Shown piece by piece: positions 8,496 through 16,422 of a stretch of DNA of 64,000 nucleotides (positions are counted from its first letter, which is position 1; the number at the start of each line of letters is the position of its first letter). The translations under genes were made by a program, and so were the position numbers. The notes beneath the pieces were generated by a model. That model was not told the DNA's origin, made no database searches, and worked only from the letters and a program-made list of their open reading frames with translations. Source of the stretch: Brevibacillus sp042683565 (GTDB taxonomy: Bacteria; Bacillota; Bacilli; Brevibacillales; Brevibacillaceae); assembly GCF_042683565.1 (NCBI RefSeq), contig NZ_JBHUJW010000009.1, forward strand, positions 1 through 64,000. The letters run 5' to 3'.

Positions 8496-9065
8496 TTGTA
8501 CGATATCGTCATCATTGGAGCAGGTCCTGCAGGCGGCAGCGCAGCGCTGTTTTCCGCAAAGGCAGGGAAAAAAACGCTGTTGATCGACAATGACAAAAGC
8601 ATGACTAAGCGCGCCTGGATGGAGAATCACTACGGCGTTATGGAGATTTCCGGTCCGGATATGATTGAAACCGGCAAAAAGCAGGCAGCAAAATTTGGCG
8701 CGGAGCTTGTTACCGATCAAGTGACCAACATCGTGAAAAGCGAACAAGGCCTGACGGTGGAAACAGCAGAGAAAGGCTCTTTTCAGACGAAACACGTGAT
8801 TCTGGCGACTGGCGTACTGGTTGACCTGGCGGAAAAAGCAGGGGTCAACACAAAGGCCGGGACAGAGCCGCGCATCAAAACCGTAGTGGACGTCGATGCC
8901 CAAGGAAAAACGAATGTGGAAGGCATCTGGGCAGCAGGCACTTGCGCCGGGGTGAGCGTGCATACGATCATCACGGCGGGCGACGGTGCCAAAGTGGCGA
9001 TCAACGTCATCAGCGAGCTGAATGGCGCGCGCTACGTCGATCATGACGTTTTGAAAACCAACTGA
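8496..9065 (+). CDS. Minimal FAD-binding oxidoreductase, thioredoxin-reductase-like
   Basis: 189 aa from TTG 8496, chosen because AAGGGGGAG lies just upstream and the Rossmann motif follows immediately (YDIVIIGAGPAGGSAALFSA). A second FAD motif is near the C-terminus (GIWAAGTCAGVSVHTIITAG). Between them is HVILATGV. The sequence is about 60% the length of thioredoxin reductases: the central NADPH-binding domain and redox CxxC are absent, so it cannot act as a normal thioredoxin reductase. Such short proteins occur in Bacillales with unknown role. A TATAAT at 8453-8458 is a possible -10. Monocistronic. Confidence 0.8.
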   Translation: MYDIVIIGAGPAGGSAALFSAKAGKKTLLIDNDKSMTKRAWMENHYGVMEISGPDMIETGKKQAAKFGAELVTDQVTNIVKSEQGLTVETAEKGSFQTKHVILATGVLVDLAEKAGVNTKAGTEPRIKTVVDVDAQGKTNVEGIWAAGTCAGVSVHTIITAGDGAKVAINVISELNGARYVDHDVLKTN

Positions 9066-9079
9066 GGAAATTTACAGCG

Positions 9080-9115
9080 AAACCAGTGACACTGTGCCGT
9101 GTTGCTGGTTTTTTT
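9080..9115 (+). terminator. Intrinsic terminator after the FAD protein
   Basis: AAACCAGTGACAC (9080-9092) pairs with GTGTTGCTGGTTT (9099-9111) with wobble pairs, followed by a T-run to 9115. Confidence 0.75.
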
Positions 9116-9271
9116 GTGCCATCGGTTATGAATAAAATTCAGGTGGTGGCGATTGACTATTCTTCTAAATATGATTGCGAGAGCAAAAGGGAAAATCGGC
9201 TATGCAGCGAGAAGATAAATACGACAAGACCCGTTATGAACTTGCGGCGGGCAAAAAAGGAGGGAAAACGA

Positions 9272-9952
9272 GTGCCCAGGATTGTCGTAGTCGATGATGA
9301 TGCTCATATTCGCGAACTGGTGAAACTGTACCTCGAAGATGAGGGTTTTACCATCATCGAGAAAGCAAATGGAGAGGAGGCGCTGGAATATGTGGAAAAT
9401 CACGCTGTCGATCTGGTAATCATGGATATTTTGATGCCCAAAATGGATGGCTGGGAGTTGTGCGCCCAACTGCGGGAGTTTGGGGAAATGCCGATCCTGA
9501 TGATCACGGCAAAAGGGGAGGCGGCGGACCGGATCAAAGGCTTCAAGCTGGGAACGGACGACTATTTGGTGAAGCCGTTCGACCCGGTGGAGCTGGTGCT
9601 GCGGGTGAAGGCATTGCTAAAGCGATACCGGATTGCCGCGTCCAGCATGATTCGTCTGGGGAGCATTTCCCTTGACCGCAAAAGCTATCACGTGATTTTT
9701 CAGGATGGAAAAAAGGTAACTCTCCCGATGAAAGAGTTTGAGCTTCTGTACAAATTGGGGAGCTACCCCGGACAGTTATTTACCCGGGAGTCACTGATCG
9801 AGCAAATTTGGGGGATGGACTATGAAGGAGACGAGCGGACGGTAGATGTACATATCAAGCGTCTGCGGGAGCGGTTTGCAGAATACGAAGCGGATTTTCG
9901 CATCGTGACGATCCGCGGTCTCGGCTATAGACTGGAGGTGGCTGACAATTAA
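9272..9952 (+). CDS. OmpR-family response regulator
   Basis: 226 aa. Receiver domain (1-115): acidic pocket VVVDDDAH, phosphorylated Asp in LVIMDILMPKMDGWEL (~52), and Lys in DDYLVKPFDP. C-terminal winged helix (~130-222): TRESLIEQIWGMDYEGDERTVDVHIKRLR. It starts at GTG 9272 after AGGAGGG; longer in-frame reading to 9086 shows no domain. Its stop overlaps the presumed start of the kinase gene. Phosphorylated by that kinase, it probably controls the DJ-1-like gene downstream, where direct repeats are present. Confidence 0.93.
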   Translation: MPRIVVVDDDAHIRELVKLYLEDEGFTIIEKANGEEALEYVENHAVDLVIMDILMPKMDGWELCAQLREFGEMPILMITAKGEAADRIKGFKLGTDDYLVKPFDPVELVLRVKALLKRYRIAASSMIRLGSISLDRKSYHVIFQDGKKVTLPMKEFELLYKLGSYPGQLFTRESLIEQIWGMDYEGDERTVDVHIKRLRERFAEYEADFRIVTIRGLGYRLEVADN

Positions 9953-11306
9953 GTCGCTGTATGTTCGTGTGGTCCTCATCTTTATTGGTATTGTGCTGGC
10001 CAGTTTGTGTGCCGCTTATTTTATTAGTGGTTGGCTGTTTTTATCGCGGATTCAATCCGTTATTCACGATGAATTGCTCAAGGATGGGCAAAGAATCATT
10101 CAGGCGTACCAGAAGACCCCTTCAGCAGAACTCGTGCCGTTCATTCAGAACTATTCCGGCTATTCAGGCAAGCTGGTCCAGTTGTACAACCTTGATGGCA
10201 GCCCCCTGCTTGCAGAGCCGGTACCGATGGACGTAGAGGCGAACAGCGTCAAGGAAGTGCTGGGCGGTAAGTTTTCCCGCACGTTTGACGCAGTATGGCA
10301 TCGCATTCCGGTGGTGGGTATCCCGTTTCAAGCCAACGGACAGCCATACGCCCTGTTTATTACCTTGCAGGAAAACCAGGTGGAGCAAGAACTGATGAAC
10401 TCCATTCACCTTGTGTACGTTCTCATTTTGGTCATCGGCAGCTTTCTGATCTTGTTTGCGGCCCGTCACGTAGTAAATCCGATCCTACGCCTGACAGATG
10501 CGACCAAGAAAATGGCAAAAGGCAACTTCACATTCGAGAACCTTCCCACGAAGAGAAAAGACGAGATTGGTCAGCTGTCGCAGAGCTTCCAGGAGATGGC
10601 GCACGAGTTGTCCAAACTGAATCAGATGAGGCAGGAGTTCGTTTCCAATGTCTCCCATGAGATTCAATCGCCGCTCACCTCGATCACCGGATTCACCAAG
10701 GCGTTAAAGCAAAAGAAATTGACCGAGGAGAGCCGGCTGCGCTATTTGACGATCATCGAAGAGGAAAGCGAGCGGCTGTCCCGCCTGGGGCGAAATTTGC
10801 TGCGCCTCTCCTATTTGCAGCAAAAACAGCAGCCCTTGCAGGTGGAAGCATATCGTCTGGATGAACAACTGCGAAGAATCGTCATCGCGCTGGAGCCGCT
10901 ATGGTCGGAAAAACGAATTGCGCTGGATGTGGACCTGCAGCCCTTGACCATCCACGCTGATCAGGATCAGCTAGACCAGGTGTGGATCAATCTATTGAGC
11001 AATGCCATCAAATTCACGCCAGAAGATGGTCTCATCCGAATCACGGCTGCGGCGGAAGCTGACCAGGTCTTCGTATCTGTAGCGGATAACGGGATTGGCA
11101 TTGCTGAAGAGGAGCTTGCGGATATTTTCAAACCGTTTCACAAAGCGGACAAAGCCCGCAACCGCGCTGTAAAAGGAAACGGGCTGGGGCTATCCATCGC
11201 ACGGCAGATCATCGATTTACATCACGGCGAAATTACCGTATCCAGCACTCCGAACAAAGGGACCACGTTCACCGTTACGCTGCCCGAGAGCCAAAGCTCC
11301 ACCTAG
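9948..11306 (+). CDS. Membrane sensor histidine kinase
   Basis: About 452 aa: helix 1 (~8-30), an extracytoplasmic sensor (~31-160), helix 2 (~161-180), HAMP (~180-235), HisKA with NVSHEIQSPLTSITGF (HEIQSP rather than HELRTP), and HATPase with N box NLLSNAIKF and G boxes ADNGIGIAEEE and GNGLGLSIA. No ATG lies at the expected place. ATT at 9948 sits 7 nt after GGAGGT and overlaps the regulator stop (AATTAA), giving IKSLYVRVVLIFIGIVLASL; the alternative GTG 9969 has no ribosome-binding site. Start assignment is an inference. Confidence 0.9.
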   Translation: MKSLYVRVVLIFIGIVLASLCAAYFISGWLFLSRIQSVIHDELLKDGQRIIQAYQKTPSAELVPFIQNYSGYSGKLVQLYNLDGSPLLAEPVPMDVEANSVKEVLGGKFSRTFDAVWHRIPVVGIPFQANGQPYALFITLQENQVEQELMNSIHLVYVLILVIGSFLILFAARHVVNPILRLTDATKKMAKGNFTFENLPTKRKDEIGQLSQSFQEMAHELSKLNQMRQEFVSNVSHEIQSPLTSITGFTKALKQKKLTEESRLRYLTIIEEESERLSRLGRNLLRLSYLQQKQQPLQVEAYRLDEQLRRIVIALEPLWSEKRIALDVDLQPLTIHADQDQLDQVWINLLSNAIKFTPEDGLIRITAAAEADQVFVSVADNGIGIAEEELADIFKPFHKADKARNRAVKGNGLGLSIARQIIDLHHGEITVSSTPNKGTTFTVTLPESQSST

Positions 11307-11354
11307 TGCCGGCCTTCAGATATTTTTTGCTTTTTTCCAGGCATAGCTCTAATC

Positions 11355-11373
11355 CGTTCATATTACGTTCATA
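11355..11373 (+). promoter_or_regulatory. Direct repeat, candidate response-regulator site
   Basis: CGTTCATA occurs at 11355-11362 and again at 11366-11373, an 11-bp period typical of OmpR-family dimers binding one face of the helix. It lies about 65 bp before the DJ-1-like gene and after the kinase gene. TATGTT at 11388-11393 could be a -10. Confidence 0.45.
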
Positions 11374-11437
11374 AAATGAGGGTAGAGTATGTTACAAGAA
11401 ACGGGAAATCCCGGAAAATGTACTGGAGGAGATTACC

Positions 11438-12805
11438 TTGTGGAGAATGTTTGCACGTGTTGCTGTGTATGTTCTTAGTTTTGTGCTCATCGTAGGGGGG
11501 ATCGCTGCAGCAGGCTTTTTCGGTTCCCAAAACGGCTATTGGTTTGCTGTGCGCAAGCAGCCGGTTCCTGCTTTGGATGGCCTGCATGTACCCGAGCATC
11601 AGCCCAACAAGCAGACGGTAGCGGTAGTATTGGGAAGTCCGACTACGGAAGTATTCGACTTTATGGTTCCGTACGAAATGTTTGCAATGACGGGGGCGTA
11701 CAACGTGTATGCCGTTGCTCCGAGCAAACAGGTAACGTCGCTTACAGGCGGACTGGATCTTGTGCCGCACTATTCTTTTGAAGAATTGGACCGGAAGCTG
11801 GGAGGAAGTCCCGATCTGATCGTCGTCCCGTTCATGCCGATGGTGGACGAAGAAAAGTACAGACCTGTCCGCGAGTGGCTGCAAAAGCATGCCGAGACCG
11901 AAATCCTCAGCATTTGCGCAGGGTCGACGAACGTGGCCGATGCGGGTTTGCTGAAAGGAAAGTTTTCTTCGGTGCACTGGCAAGTGTTTGAGCAAGCGAA
12001 AAAAAGTTACCCGGACACCAACTGGATACCGGACCGGCGCTATGTGCAAGACGGGAAGTATGTAGCATCGGCGGGGCTCACTTCCGGAATCGATGCCGTC
12101 CTCTACGTCATTTCGCAAAAGCTGGGCGAGCCGATGGCGGAAAAGATCGCGCAGGAATTGCATTATCCGACCTACCGATTCGTCAAAAATCCGAAGGTGG
12201 CGCCGTACCGAATCGACCGAACCGAAGCGGTGTATTACATGAATCTCGCTTTTCAATGGAACAAAACGCAGACGGGCGTGTTGCTGTATGACGGGATGGA
12301 CGACGGGGAGCTGATCTCGATTTTCGATACGTATTCCGCTTCCGGCACGACGAATGTGCATACGATTTCTGATGCTGTGCGCCCGGTCGAGACCAAGTAT
12401 CATCTGTACGTCATTCCCCGATTCAGCATCGAAAATGCCCCCAAACTGGATCGCTTGTTCGTGACGGGAACAGAGGCAAAAGCGTTGGCAGCGAGGGAGG
12501 TCGCCTTGTGGAAGGAAAAAGGGACCGGGGTACAGCCCGAGTACACGCATGAAGATCCCAACGGCTTCATGTTCGATGCTCCGCTGACAGACCTGGCCAA
12601 GCAGGAAGACATGTTGACCGCAAACTACGGCCTGAAACGGCTGGAATACCGTCCCGACCATCTGGCTTTCAAAGGCGCTCCGTTTTCCTTTGAATCGTTC
12701 GGCAATCTGCTTCTGACCATAGTGGCAGCCTTGCTGGTTGCATTTGTGATCGACAGACGGTTCATCCTGAAACGGGCAGGACGAAACCGGGTGAGGTCTG
12801 TGTAA
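11438..12805 (+). CDS. Membrane-tethered GlxA/DJ-1/PfpI-like protein
   Basis: 455 aa, start TTG 11438 with TGGAGGAG upstream. N-terminal membrane helix (~7-28) and C-terminal helix (~425-442). Between them is a GlxA-type glutamine-amidotransferase-like domain (~58-235) with nucleophile elbow LSICAGSTNVADAGLL and the following SSVHW, as in GlxA regulators; a second, degenerate copy follows (~270-400; TGVLLYDGMDDGELISIFDT). There is no AraC helix-turn-helix, so it is not a transcription factor. It probably faces the outside. Its place right after a two-component pair, with a direct repeat in its promoter, suggests it is the regulated output. Enzymatic activity is unknown. Confidence 0.8.
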   Translation: MWRMFARVAVYVLSFVLIVGGIAAAGFFGSQNGYWFAVRKQPVPALDGLHVPEHQPNKQTVAVVLGSPTTEVFDFMVPYEMFAMTGAYNVYAVAPSKQVTSLTGGLDLVPHYSFEELDRKLGGSPDLIVVPFMPMVDEEKYRPVREWLQKHAETEILSICAGSTNVADAGLLKGKFSSVHWQVFEQAKKSYPDTNWIPDRRYVQDGKYVASAGLTSGIDAVLYVISQKLGEPMAEKIAQELHYPTYRFVKNPKVAPYRIDRTEAVYYMNLAFQWNKTQTGVLLYDGMDDGELISIFDTYSASGTTNVHTISDAVRPVETKYHLYVIPRFSIENAPKLDRLFVTGTEAKALAAREVALWKEKGTGVQPEYTHEDPNGFMFDAPLTDLAKQEDMLTANYGLKRLEYRPDHLAFKGAPFSFESFGNLLLTIVAALLVAFVIDRRFILKRAGRNRVRSV

Positions 12806-12903
12806 CGGGAAGGTTGTGTGTCGCGCCGGAGAATGATCGACGACTGGCACTACAGTTGTTTCCATGATGAGAAAAGAGAAGAGCAGCGATACGAAAGCGA
12901 CAA

Positions 12904-12936
12904 AATGCTCCTGAAGCAAAAACAGGAGCATTTTTT
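12904..12936 (+). terminator. Intrinsic terminator after the DJ-1-like gene
   Basis: AATGCTCCTG (12904-12913) pairs exactly with CAGGAGCATT (12923-12932), followed by a T-run to 12936. Confidence 0.82.
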
Positions 12937-13087
12937 GCTAAGCAGCAGTCAAACGGGAACTCTTTGGAGGAAGCTGCTCGATCGCGCTAATTTTGACTGA
13001 ATGGTGAACATTGGACGATGACCATACTTTTGATCGTTATTTATTTATAATGATGGTAATTACATGTTCTAAGGAAGGTATCTGATT

Positions 13088-13381
13088 ATGTTACATTCAG
13101 CTCTCGGACGATTTCGTGTAATCGGTATTATGGAAGGCATTTCGTATTTGGTGCTGCTTGGGATTGCCATGCCGCTCAAGTATTTTTTGCACATGCCCGC
13201 TGCGGTAAAAATTGCCGGCTCGCTGCATGGACTGCTTTTCGTGCTCTATGTGCTCGCCCTGGCTCATGTGACGATGACAAACAGATGGTCGGTTTGGAAA
13301 GTCGCAGGCGCGTTTATCGCGTCGCTGCTGCCATTTGGCAACTTCGTGCTGGACGCGCGGATCAAACATGAGAAGGCGTAA
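13088..13381 (+). CDS. DUF3817-family membrane protein
   Basis: 97 aa with three hydrophobic segments. The sequence fits the DUF3817 family: an N-terminal FRVIGIMEGISYLVLLGIAM followed by PLKY, then SLHGLLFVLYVLAL, then ASLLPFGNFVLD. Function unknown; members are single-gene integral membrane proteins in many Gram-positive bacteria. ATG 13088 follows AAGGAAGG; TATAAT at 13046-13051 is a likely -10. Its stop is 2 bp from the stop of the convergent vanX-like gene. Confidence 0.8.
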   Translation: MLHSALGRFRVIGIMEGISYLVLLGIAMPLKYFLHMPAAVKIAGSLHGLLFVLYVLALAHVTMTNRWSVWKVAGAFIASLLPFGNFVLDARIKHEKA

Positions 13382-13383
13382 AG

Positions 13384-14091
13384 CTATTCCATACTTTCCG
13401 GCAGGGACAAGATGCCGCCGTAGAAGGGCTGCTGCTTTGTCTGGCACGCCCAGGAGCGGGTGCCGTATTCGTAGTGCCACCATTCCTGCGCGTAGTTGGT
13501 GAATCCGGCCTGGGTCATCACGTGATAGAGCAGGCGGCGGTTGTCGCGGATTTCCCTTTCTTTTTCCGTCGGCGCTGCGATGGTTTCAAAGTGGCGGGTC
13601 TCGGCCAACTCGCTGAAATCGTCAAAATCGGTCCCCATCGCAAGCCAGCCGTCCGGTCCGGTGATGGTCAGATCGACGGCTCCTCCGGAGAGATGGGGGG
13701 ACGGTTTTTCCAGATCAGTCGAAGGCTTGGCGACGAATTTGCGCAGTTCTTCCACGATGGCTTCTTCGTCCGTCCAGCCTTGCGCGATCAAGGATTGGCG
13801 AAAGCCCTCGTACAGTGAGGACTGGACCTCGTGCGACCGCCAGCCGTCCAGCACGACCAGCTGATAGCCTGCCGGCAGCAGTCCGGCAGCGAGCGCCAGT
13901 CTTTCTGCGGCTCCTTTGCGCAAGTAGACTTCCGGCTGTGCACCCTTGTAGCCGAGGTGGTAGTAGGCGGGATAGATGGCGATCCGGGGACTGTAACCCG
14001 TGAGCGGGACCATCGGCTCGCCGCATTCGCTGGCAGGAGGGGGGCAGGCGGTTTGGTCGTCGAGATTTGCCGGAATCGGTGGAATGTTCAT
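13384..14091 (-). CDS. D-alanyl-D-alanine dipeptidase, VanX/DdpX family
   Basis: Zn-dependent peptidase that splits D-Ala-D-Ala, 235 aa from ATG 14091 (GGAAG site upstream on the minus strand; an upstream ATG at 14148 in the same frame lacks one). Family zinc ligands are visible: PHLSGGAVDLT matches SxHxxGxAxD, and EWWHYEYG supplies the catalytic Glu and the third His. Arg in LDGWRS matches the conserved substrate-binding Arg. No vanH/vanA-like ligase or VanRS pair adjoins it, so a role in recycling D-Ala from cell-wall turnover is more likely than glycopeptide resistance. No signal peptide is visible. Confidence 0.88.
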   Translation of the reverse strand: MNIPPIPANLDDQTACPPPASECGEPMVPLTGYSPRIAIYPAYYHLGYKGAQPEVYLRKGAAERLALAAGLLPAGYQLVVLDGWRSHEVQSSLYEGFRQSLIAQGWTDEEAIVEELRKFVAKPSTDLEKPSPHLSGGAVDLTITGPDGWLAMGTDFDDFSELAETRHFETIAAPTEKEREIRDNRRLLYHVMTQAGFTNYAQEWWHYEYGTRSWACQTKQQPFYGGILSLPESME

Positions 14092-14343
14092 CGGGTTCAC
14101 TTCCTTGCTGATTTTGCCAGGTTTGACTTCAGAAAATGGCAGCGGCAAACCAGTTTTTCGTTAACTGAAATTATAGTTAATTTTCTGCAAGAAGTATATT
14201 GCTTGCCAGAAGGAGAGAGCAGACGCGCCATACGAGCGCCGCTGCAAGCTGTGGACCGCTCGCGGGGCACTCGTAATCGGCATTCTGTTCGTAAAAGCAG
14301 CAGTAGCCGCCCAGACGGCAAGCACCTTTTCCCCAGCTTTTGC

Positions 14344-14371
14344 TTGAATCCCGACCGTCATTTGCTATTAT
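14344..14371 (+). promoter_or_regulatory. Candidate sigma-A promoter of the cobalamin operon
   Basis: TTGAAT (14344-14349), a 16-bp spacer, and TATTAT (14366-14371), about 50 bp upstream of the cobalamin riboswitch. The remaining gap to the divergent VanX-like gene (14092-14343) shows nothing else recognisable. Confidence 0.45.
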
Positions 14372-14422
14372 TAAAACAAGTGCCTGTCATAGACGGACGC
14401 GACAGATGAATATGTATCGTAC

Positions 14423-14614
14423 AAACAGGTCCTTGCTTCTGTGAATGTCGTTTGCGGAAGGCAAGGTTAAAAGGGAAGTTTGGTGAAAAGCCAACGCGGT
14501 CCCGCCACTGTATGAGAGGAGCCCATCTTCACGGCGCAAGCCATCCACTGCCCAATCGGGAGCGGGAAGGAGAAGAAGGGTGATGACGCTCGAGCCAGGA
14601 GACCTGCCTGTTTT
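14423..14614 (+). promoter_or_regulatory. Cobalamin (AdoCbl) riboswitch
   Basis: All hallmarks of the class are visible: TTAAAAGGGAAGTTTGGTGA, then the core GCGGTCCCGCCACTGTATGA, and the B12 box AGCCAGGAGACCTGCC near 14593-14608. AAACAGG at the 5' end pairs with CCTGTTT at the 3' end to close P1. It precedes the cobalamin operon and should repress it when adenosylcobalamin is plentiful. Confidence 0.95.
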
Positions 14615-14677
14615 GTGTGTGCACTGATTTCCTTCGGGTCAAAGGAAGAGGTGAGGATTGTTGCATGCTGCCATCCG

Positions 14678-14724
14678 CGCTTTGCTTTCCTTTTTTCGTA
14701 AAAGAAGGAGAACAAGGCGTTTTT
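14678..14724 (+). terminator. Riboswitch expression platform: intrinsic terminator
   Basis: CGCTTTGCTTTCCTT (14678-14692) pairs with AAGGAGAACAAGGCG (14705-14719) over 15 positions with one mismatch and two wobble pairs, then TTTTT. It lies between the riboswitch and the first gene, so control is probably by premature termination. Confidence 0.75.
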
Positions 14725-14767
14725 ATTTGCATGAAGCAGTCCCATCAACTTTTTTGGAGGATTCCCA

Positions 14768-15316
14768 ATGACAAAACAAGAGGCAAAACGCGGACTGCTG
14801 TTGGTGTATACAGGCGACGGTAAAGGAAAGACGACGGCAGCGCTCGGGCTGGCGGTTCGCGCGACCGGGCGGGGCAAAAAGGTGTTGGTGGTGCAGTTCA
14901 TCAAGTCGCCGGAGCGGACGTACGGGGAGAAGATCGTCTTTGACAAGATCGGAATCGAGATCGTGCAGAAAGGGAGCGGCTTTACGTGGACGAAGACGCC
15001 CGAGGAGCATCGCGCAGCCTTGCAGGAGGCGTGGAGGTACGCGAAGGAGCGGCTGCTCGGCGGCGCCTACGATGTCGTCATTTTCGACGAACTGAACAAC
15101 GCTTTGGCCATCGACAGCTTTCCCATTGACGACGTGCTGCCGCTCGCGGATGTGCTGGAGACGATCAAAAGCCGGCCGAAGCATATCCATCTCGTCATCA
15201 CGGGACGCAGCGCGCGCCAGGAAATCATCGAGATGGCGGACCTGGTGACGGAGATGAAGCCAATCAAGCACTACTACGACGAAGGCATTCCCGCCGTGCT
15301 GGGGGTCGAATTTTGA
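14768..15316 (+). CDS. cobO: Cob(I)yrinic acid a,c-diamide adenosyltransferase, CobO/BtuR type
   Basis: Transfers the 5'-deoxyadenosyl group of ATP to cob(I)yrinate diamide or other corrinoids. 182 aa; Walker A YTGDGKGKTTAALGLA (residues ~12-27) and Walker-B-like YDVVIFDELNNAL. The full family length is present. ATG 14768 follows TTTGGAGG. First gene of the operon; its TGA overlaps the next ATG by one base. Being directly behind the riboswitch, it is the first to respond to AdoCbl. Confidence 0.93.
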   Translation: MTKQEAKRGLLLVYTGDGKGKTTAALGLAVRATGRGKKVLVVQFIKSPERTYGEKIVFDKIGIEIVQKGSGFTWTKTPEEHRAALQEAWRYAKERLLGGAYDVVIFDELNNALAIDSFPIDDVLPLADVLETIKSRPKHIHLVITGRSARQEIIEMADLVTEMKPIKHYYDEGIPAVLGVEF

Positions 15317-16422
15317 TGGGCGTGCTGGAGACGTACGGGCATGGCGGCGACCTGTGGACGGCGGCGCAGCGGTTCGGCGTGGCCCCGGGCGACTTTCTCG
15401 ACTACAGCGCGAACATCAATCCGCTCGGGCTGCCGCCAAGCGTCCGGGAAATGCTGCTCGCCTCGCTGGCGGAGGTCACGCGATACCCGGACCCCGGTCA
15501 TCGGCAGTTCCGTCAGGCTTTGGCCGCACGTCTGGAATTGCCGGAAGCGTGGCTTTTGCCCGCGAACGGGGCGGCGGAGGCGATGGCGCTGGCGATTCTC
15601 GGCCTCGCGCCGCAGACGGTCGGCGTGGTGTACCCGTGCTTTTCCGAATACGCCCAGCTGGCCCGGCAGTTCGGCGCCCAGGTCATCGGCTGCTGCGGTC
15701 GGGAGGAGCTGGGCTTCAAGCCGGACACAGATGAGCTGTACCGTCTGTTTGAAGCGAGCGATCTCGTCTTCGTCGGCTCGCCGAACAATCCGACAGGCAT
15801 TCTGTACACGCCGCAGGAGCTGCGGCAAATGGCGGACTGGGCGCAAGAGACGAAGACGTGGCTGGTCGTGGACGAAGCCTTTCTCGACTTCGTGCAGGAG
15901 GAGCGGCAGTTTACGCTGGCGAGCAATCTGGAGCGCTATCCCCGCGTCATTCTCATGCGCTCGATGACCAAGATGTACGCCATTCCCGGGTTGCGGCTCG
16001 GCTATGCCATCGCCCAGCCCGAGGTGATCGGGCGGATGCGCGCCAAACAGGTGAGCTGGAGCGTCAATGCGCTGGCGCTGCGGGCAGGAGAGCTGTGCCT
16101 CGCGGAGCAGGCGTATGAGCGGCAGACGCGGGCGCTGATCGCTCGCGAGCGGGAATACCTCGCCGGATTTATTCGCAGCGAGCTGGGCTGGCGGGTGTGG
16201 CCGGGCGAGGCGAACTTCTTGCTGCTGCGCACGCCGGCGGACAGGACAGCAGAACAGCTGCAGGCGATGCTTGGCAAAAAAGGCATCCTCGTCCGGAGCT
16301 GCGCCATGTATCCGGGGCTGACTGTCCATGATGTGCGGATCGCGGTGCGCGGACGCTCAGACAACGAGCGGCTGACGGCGGCCTTGCGTGACGTCTGGCG
16401 CGAGGGGAGGTGGGCCGAGTGA
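15316..16422 (+). CDS. cobD: L-threonine-O-3-phosphate decarboxylase (PLP-dependent)
   Basis: Makes (R)-1-amino-2-propanol O-phosphate, the linker used by CbiB. 368 aa, class I/II aminotransferase fold. Visible: YSANINPLGLP near the N-terminus, VGSPNNPTGILY (~155), PLP-contacting Asp in VVDEAFLDF, and the Schiff-base Lys in MRSMTKMYAIPGLRLGY. ATG 15316 overlaps the cobO stop. Histidinol-phosphate aminotransferase is the nearest alternative, but the operon settles it. Confidence 0.9.
   Translation: MGVLETYGHGGDLWTAAQRFGVAPGDFLDYSANINPLGLPPSVREMLLASLAEVTRYPDPGHRQFRQALAARLELPEAWLLPANGAAEAMALAILGLAPQTVGVVYPCFSEYAQLARQFGAQVIGCCGREELGFKPDTDELYRLFEASDLVFVGSPNNPTGILYTPQELRQMADWAQETKTWLVVDEAFLDFVQEERQFTLASNLERYPRVILMRSMTKMYAIPGLRLGYAIAQPEVIGRMRAKQVSWSVNALALRAGELCLAEQAYERQTRALIAREREYLAGFIRSELGWRVWPGEANFLLLRTPADRTAEQLQAMLGKKGILVRSCAMYPGLTVHDVRIAVRGRSDNERLTAALRDVWREGRWAE

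Noticed and set aside
12818..13000. Possible 60-codon gene after the DJ-1-like gene
   Set aside because: It spans the intrinsic terminator at 12904-12936 and has no recognisable sequence.
13384..14091. Vancomycin-resistance gene vanX
   Set aside because: There is no vanH, vanA/B ligase or VanRS nearby; a housekeeping D-Ala-D-Ala dipeptidase is more likely.
14617..14823. Possible short gene between the cobalamin riboswitch and cobO
   Set aside because: It lies over the terminator hairpin and runs into cobO in another frame.
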